This document shows, piece after piece, positions 33,180 to 36,360 of a DNA stretch of 36,360 nucleotides. Position 1 is the stretch's first letter. Every line of letters starts with the position of its first letter. The stretch comes from Terriglobales bacterium. GTDB lineage: Bacteria > Acidobacteriota > Terriglobia > Bryobacterales > Bryobacteraceae. The position numbers and the translations under genes were made by a program. Below the pieces are notes generated by a model. It saw only the letters and a program-made list of their open reading frames with translations, had not been told where the DNA came from and ran no database searches. The stretch spans positions 1-36,360 of the forward strand of contig JAIXQP010000011.1 in NCBI GenBank assembly GCA_027485675.1, in the 5' to 3' direction.

Positions 33180-34888
33180 TTTGCCCATGATGAGATGAAT
33201 TCCTCATAGGGTAGCGTGTTCAGGACATCGGCCTTGGTGAGCCAGCCGCGCCGGGCCATTTTGACGCCGTACTTCATGTTCTCGAGGTGGCGCGGGTGGT
33301 GGGCGTCGGTCGAGATGGTGAACCGGACTCCCTTCGATTTGGCGATGCGGAGCAGGGTGGCGTGCAGGTCGAGGCGTTCGGGGCTGGCGTTGAGTTCCAT
33401 GGCGACGCCCCGCTTGGCAGCCGCGGCGGCGACGGTTTCAAAGTCATAGACAAAGGCGTCGCGATGGAGCAGGACGCGGCCCGTGGGATGGCCGATGGTC
33501 TTCACGTAGGGGTTTTCGAGGCAGGCGAGATAGCGGTCCGTCATCTCCTCGCGGGAGAGGTTCATGTAGCTGTGGACGCTGGCTACGACGAAATCGAGCG
33601 AGGCGAGGGCCTCATCGTCGAGATCCATGCGGCCGTCCTTGAGGATGTCGCATTCGATGCCGCTGAGGACGCGGATGCCGAGCGCCTCGTGGTCGAGGGC
33701 GCGGACGCGGGCGGCGAAATCGAGGACGCGCTTTTCATCGAGGCCGTTGGCCATGGCGAGGGCCTTCGAATGGTCCGTGATGGCGATGTATTCGCGGCCA
33801 AGCGCCCGGGCGGCGGCGGCCATTTCGTCGAGGGTGGCGCGGCCGTCGGACTCACGGGTGTGCATGTGGATGTCGCCGCGGATGTCGGCGAGTTCGAGGA
33901 GCGCGGGGACGGGGGCATCGAGTTCGCCCTGGTTCTCGCGCATTTCGGGCGGAATGAAGGGCAGACCGAGGGCGGCGTAGATGCCCTCTTCGGTTTCGCC
34001 GGCGACGCGGGATTCGTCATCGAGCCGGAACAGGCCGTATTCATTGAGGGAGTAGCCTTGCTTGAGGGCACGTTGGCGCAGGGCGACGTTGTGTTCCTTC
34101 GAGCCGGTGAAGTACTGCATGGCGGCGCCGAAGCTTTCGGCGGGCAGGGCGCGAACGTCCACTTGCAGGCCTTCGACGCCGACGCGGGCGCTGGCTTTGT
34201 TCTCACCGTGGCCGAGGACCTCGCTGACTTTGGGATGGGCGACGAAGCGGTCGAGGGCGGCCTGGGCGCCGGGTCCGGTGACGAGGAGGTCGAGGTCGCC
34301 GACGGTCTCTTTGCCGCGGCGGTAGCTGCCGGCGGGGGTGACCTTTTCGACGCCTGGGGTGGCGGCGAGATACGCCGTGAGTTCGGCGGCCATGGCGTCG
34401 GCGAAGTTGAGGAGGTAGCGGCCGGCGCTCTTGCGGTACTGCTCGATGCCGCGGAGGATCTTCTCTTCGTGCTTGGCGCCGAGCCGGCGCAGACCGCGAA
34501 TGCGTTGTTCTTTGCAGGCGCGTTCGAGGTCGTCGAGGGTGGTGATGCGGAGCTCTTCGATGAGCAGGGCGATGGTTTTGGGACCGAGGCCCTGGATGTG
34601 GAGCATTTCGAGCGCCGTAGGCGGGTAGCGTTCGAGGAGTTCGTCGCGGCGGTCGAACGAACCGCGGGTTTCGATCTCGTCGATGACCCCGGCGATGCCT
34701 TTGCCGATGCCGGGGATGTCGGTGAGCTTGCGGGCGGGGTCCGCGCGGACGGAGGCGAGGCGTTCGCCATAGCCTTCGATGACGGCGGCGGCGTTGCGGT
34801 AGCTGCGGATGCGGAAGCCGTCTTCGGCGGCGATCTCCATCAGGTCGGCGGTTTCGCTGAGGAGCTTGGCGATCTCGATGTTCTCCAT
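33176..34888 (-). CDS. polX: Family X DNA polymerase with PHP domain
   Basis: Start at ATG 34888 (570 residues, the normal PolX length); the open frame upstream of it is antisense to the next gene and is not part of the protein. Residues 1-320 are the Pol beta-like part: helix-hairpin-helix motifs (TDIPGIGKGIA, IQGLGPKTI), nucleotidyltransferase GSYRRG at 187-192, and catalytic Asp198, Asp200 and Asp244. Residues 335-570 are the PHP domain with HMH at 341-343, TDHS, GIECDI, SVHSYMN, GHPTG and DAHHPRHL, the usual metal-binding set for 3'-5' exonuclease or AP-endonuclease activity. It fills short gaps in DNA repair. It diverges from the DUF1080 gene with only 30 bases between the start codons. 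Confidence 0.94.
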   Translation of the reverse strand: MENIEIAKLLSETADLMEIAAEDGFRIRSYRNAAAVIEGYGERLASVRADPARKLTDIPGIGKGIAGVIDEIETRGSFDRRDELLERYPPTALEMLHIQGLGPKTIALLIEELRITTLDDLERACKEQRIRGLRRLGAKHEEKILRGIEQYRKSAGRYLLNFADAMAAELTAYLAATPGVEKVTPAGSYRRGKETVGDLDLLVTGPGAQAALDRFVAHPKVSEVLGHGENKASARVGVEGLQVDVRALPAESFGAAMQYFTGSKEHNVALRQRALKQGYSLNEYGLFRLDDESRVAGETEEGIYAALGLPFIPPEMRENQGELDAPVPALLELADIRGDIHMHTRESDGRATLDEMAAAARALGREYIAITDHSKALAMANGLDEKRVLDFAARVRALDHEALGIRVLSGIECDILKDGRMDLDDEALASLDFVVASVHSYMNLSREEMTDRYLACLENPYVKTIGHPTGRVLLHRDAFVYDFETVAAAAAKRGVAMELNASPERLDLHATLLRIAKSKGVRFTISTDAHHPRHLENMKYGVKMARRGWLTKADVLNTLPYEEFISSWAK

Positions 34889-34918
34889 AGCATTTATTGT
34901 CTGATAAGCTAACCAGTC
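34889..34918. promoter_or_regulatory. 30-bp divergent promoter region of polX and DUF1080 copy 2
   Basis: Only 30 bases separate the two start codons. On the minus strand GACAAT (34901-34896) is seven bases before the polX ATG, matching a leaderless start. On the plus strand GATAAG (34903-34908) or TAAGCT is eight to ten bases before ATG 34919. The -35 regions would have to lie inside the opposite gene, so the two promoters must overlap and may exclude each other. Confidence 0.45.
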
Positions 34919-35719
34919 ATGAAGAAGTTCTTTGCCACCTTCGTTGCGCTGGGCGCGCTGGCGTGCGCGCAGAAGCCGAACACCGCAGTGACTGGTTATA
35001 CCGACACGCCGGAGATTCCGGGACAGAAATGGAAGGTTCACGATGCCAACCGGCCGAAGCCGGTGGTGGTGACGCCGGGCGCGAAACTCGGGGAGCCTCC
35101 GTCGGACGCCATTGTCCTTTTCGACGGCAAGGACCTGTCGCAGTGGAATTTTCCAGGCAAGCGGGGCAAGGCGCCACAGCCGTGGAAGGTTGAAAACGGA
35201 TACTTCGAGATTGTTCCGGGCGCCGGCGATGCGGTGACCAAGGAGAAGTTCGGCGATATGCAGTTGCATATCGAGTACATGCAGCTGCCGGGGAACACGA
35301 AGCTCGGCCAGAACCGGGGCAATAGCGGGGTGCTGATTATGAACCGCTACGAGATTCAGGTGCTGGACAGCTATGGCGACCCGACTTACGCCGACGGGCA
35401 GGCCGGGGCCATCTATGGCCAGTGGCCGCCGATGGTGAACCCGATCCGGAAGCCGGGCGAATGGAACGCGTACGACATCATTTTCGAGGCGCCCAAGTTT
35501 GAGGGCGAGAAGCTGGTGAAGCCGCCGTTTGTGACCGTGTTCTTTAACGGCGTGATGGTGCACAACCGGAAGGAGATCACCGGGCCGATGGCGCATAAGG
35601 TGAACCTGCCGTTTAAGGCGCACGCGGACGAGGAGCCGATCGGCTTGCAGGATCACAACGAGTACGTGCGGTTCCGCAATATTTGGGCCCGGAAGTTGAA
35701 AGGGTACGATCGGAAGTAG
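34919..35719 (+). CDS. DUF1080 exported protein, copy 2
   Basis: 266 residues with a signal peptide (MKKFFATFVALGALACAQ); the AxAC context is a poor lipobox, so secretion rather than lipidation is favoured. The DUF1080 jelly roll fills most of the rest: IVLFDGKDLSQWNFPGK, PWKVENGYFEIVPG, KFGDMQLHIEYMQLPG, NRGNSGVLIMNRYEIQVLDS, KPGEWNAYDIIFEAPKF and IGLQDHNEYVRFRNIWARKL. That is the fuller, more canonical form of the family than copy 1 at 20164-21105. Some relatives act on 3-keto-sugars or glycans; activity here is unproven. It reads into the gene at 35723 with a three-base gap. Confidence 0.88.
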   Translation: MKKFFATFVALGALACAQKPNTAVTGYTDTPEIPGQKWKVHDANRPKPVVVTPGAKLGEPPSDAIVLFDGKDLSQWNFPGKRGKAPQPWKVENGYFEIVPGAGDAVTKEKFGDMQLHIEYMQLPGNTKLGQNRGNSGVLIMNRYEIQVLDSYGDPTYADGQAGAIYGQWPPMVNPIRKPGEWNAYDIIFEAPKFEGEKLVKPPFVTVFFNGVMVHNRKEITGPMAHKVNLPFKAHADEEPIGLQDHNEYVRFRNIWARKLKGYDRK

Positions 35720-35722
35720 TTG

Positions 35723-36223
35723 ATGGCTACAGCAGAAGATTTTGCGGAAGTGGAATGGGCGGTGATTTGTGACGCCGCCCATGGCGCCGGGATGGCGATG
35801 ATGCTGCTGGGGAGCAGCGGACTGGTGGGGTCGATGAAGGAGATGCTCGTGGCCGGGCGGACGGCGGCGAACGCCGCGAAGCACGAGAGCGAGTTGATTC
35901 GGGCGATCTGCGAGCCAGAGGCGATGCGCGCGATGCAGAAGCGGGTGGCCGATGTGCTGTCGGAAGGCCACGGTGGGGATCCGCGGCGGGCGCTGCGGGA
36001 GAAGTCGCTCGACTGGTTAGGCGAGGCGGTAGAGGTGTTGCGGAAGAAGGCGCCGGAGGAGTTGGGGGCGTATCGGGAGTGGGTGACGGGGTTTGCCAGC
36101 GAAGTGGCTAATGCGGCTAGTGAGGGCGGCCCGCTGGGAATTCGGGGGGAAAAGGTAAGCGCGGAAGAGGCCCAGTATCTGGGCGCCCTCCGCGCTATCC
36201 TGACTGCGGATCGGAACGGTTAG
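35723..36223 (+). CDS. Hypothetical helical protein
   Basis: 166 residues from ATG 35723; TTG 35720 is possible but adds one residue only. It starts three bases after the DUF1080 stop and is probably co-translated with it. No signal peptide. Sequence is rich in Ala, Glu and Arg and looks all-helical (EDFAEVEWAVICDAAHGAGM, GLVGSMKEMLVAGRTAANAA, ALREKSLDWLGEAVEVLRKK). A conserved-looking end reads EGGPLGIRGEKVSAEEAQYL. I do not recognise a family with confidence and assign no function. Confidence 0.65.
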   Translation: MATAEDFAEVEWAVICDAAHGAGMAMMLLGSSGLVGSMKEMLVAGRTAANAAKHESELIRAICEPEAMRAMQKRVADVLSEGHGGDPRRALREKSLDWLGEAVEVLRKKAPEELGAYREWVTGFASEVANAASEGGPLGIRGEKVSAEEAQYLGALRAILTADRNG

Positions 36224-36360
36224 TCGAGGTTCAACGACGGAACACTCGTGTCCAAATTAGCGCAACGGTCTGACGGGTGAGGCCCTGCTAGGGTAAGGAG
36301 AAGGTTCCGGCAAGAATCGACTCCACCCGAGGAGGCCCCCAGCCCTGTCTCAAGTATCCA
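36224..36360. other. Right-edge sequence without a recognised gene
   Basis: 137 bases follow the last stop codon. No start with ribosome binding site, tRNA or clear terminator was found. The short inverted sequence around CCCTGCTAGGG is too weak to call. Confidence 0.4.

Noticed and set aside
33176-35971. A 931-residue version of the PolX protein
   Set aside because: The extra N-terminal part is antisense to the DUF1080 gene; family similarity begins exactly at ATG 34888, which gives the normal 570-residue length.

Overview
The window looks like chromosomal DNA of a high-GC, Gram-negative soil-type bacterium, most likely an acidobacterium of the Solibacter/Bryobacter kind. This is inferred from gene content: two DUF1592-type cytochrome c / DUF1552 pairs, two DUF1080 proteins, a GMC dehydrogenase with a Tat-type small subunit, a DUF6526 membrane protein and a protein with the STGPRTEEGKAASS motif. 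No rRNA, tRNA, CRISPR array, transposase, integrase or phage gene was seen.

Layout. 0-6 kb: a hairpin-led small protein of unknown function, a 1302-residue exported di-haem-type protein, and a small secreted protein. 6.07-7.21 kb: no gene; it holds a 12-unit tandem repeat array whose units can fold into hairpins. 7.2-12.4 kb, minus strand: sthA (soluble transhydrogenase) followed by a DUF1592/DUF1552 pair. 12.5-20.2 kb, plus strand: a photolyase-like flavoprotein, nrdA-nrdB-DUF6526 behind a structured leader, then a gluconate-dehydrogenase-3-like subunit with its GMC flavoprotein. 20.2-27.2 kb: a DUF1080 protein (minus) diverging from a tightly overlapping four-gene operon of two enolase-superfamily proteins (the first apparently degenerate), a second DUF1592 protein and a second DUF1552 protein. 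27.2-29.7 kb, minus: a lipoprotein and a TgpA-type membrane transglutaminase. 29.8-32.7 kb, plus: a small membrane protein, rph, rdgB and a sulfatase. 32.7-34.9 kb, minus: polX and a Nudix hydrolase. 34.9-36.2 kb, plus: a second DUF1080 protein and an unrecognised helical protein.

How it fits together. Housekeeping nucleotide and DNA functions (RNR, RdgB, RNase PH, PolX, photolyase, Nudix, SthA) are mixed with an exported carbohydrate-type set (sulfatase, DUF1080, GMC dehydrogenase, enolase-superfamily dehydratase) and haem-c/DUF1552 modules. The most system-like unit is the 21.2-27.2 kb operon, which joins exported-looking enolase-superfamily proteins to a c-type cytochrome module.

Architecture. 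Genes are extremely compact. Three convergent junctions have interlocked stop codons, many starts overlap the previous stop, and several first genes have a -10-like box only 5-9 nt before the start codon, suggesting leaderless mRNAs. The plus strand is C-rich over 0.5-5.3 kb and G-rich from about 12.5 kb to the end regardless of gene direction, so base-composition asymmetry reverses inside the window.
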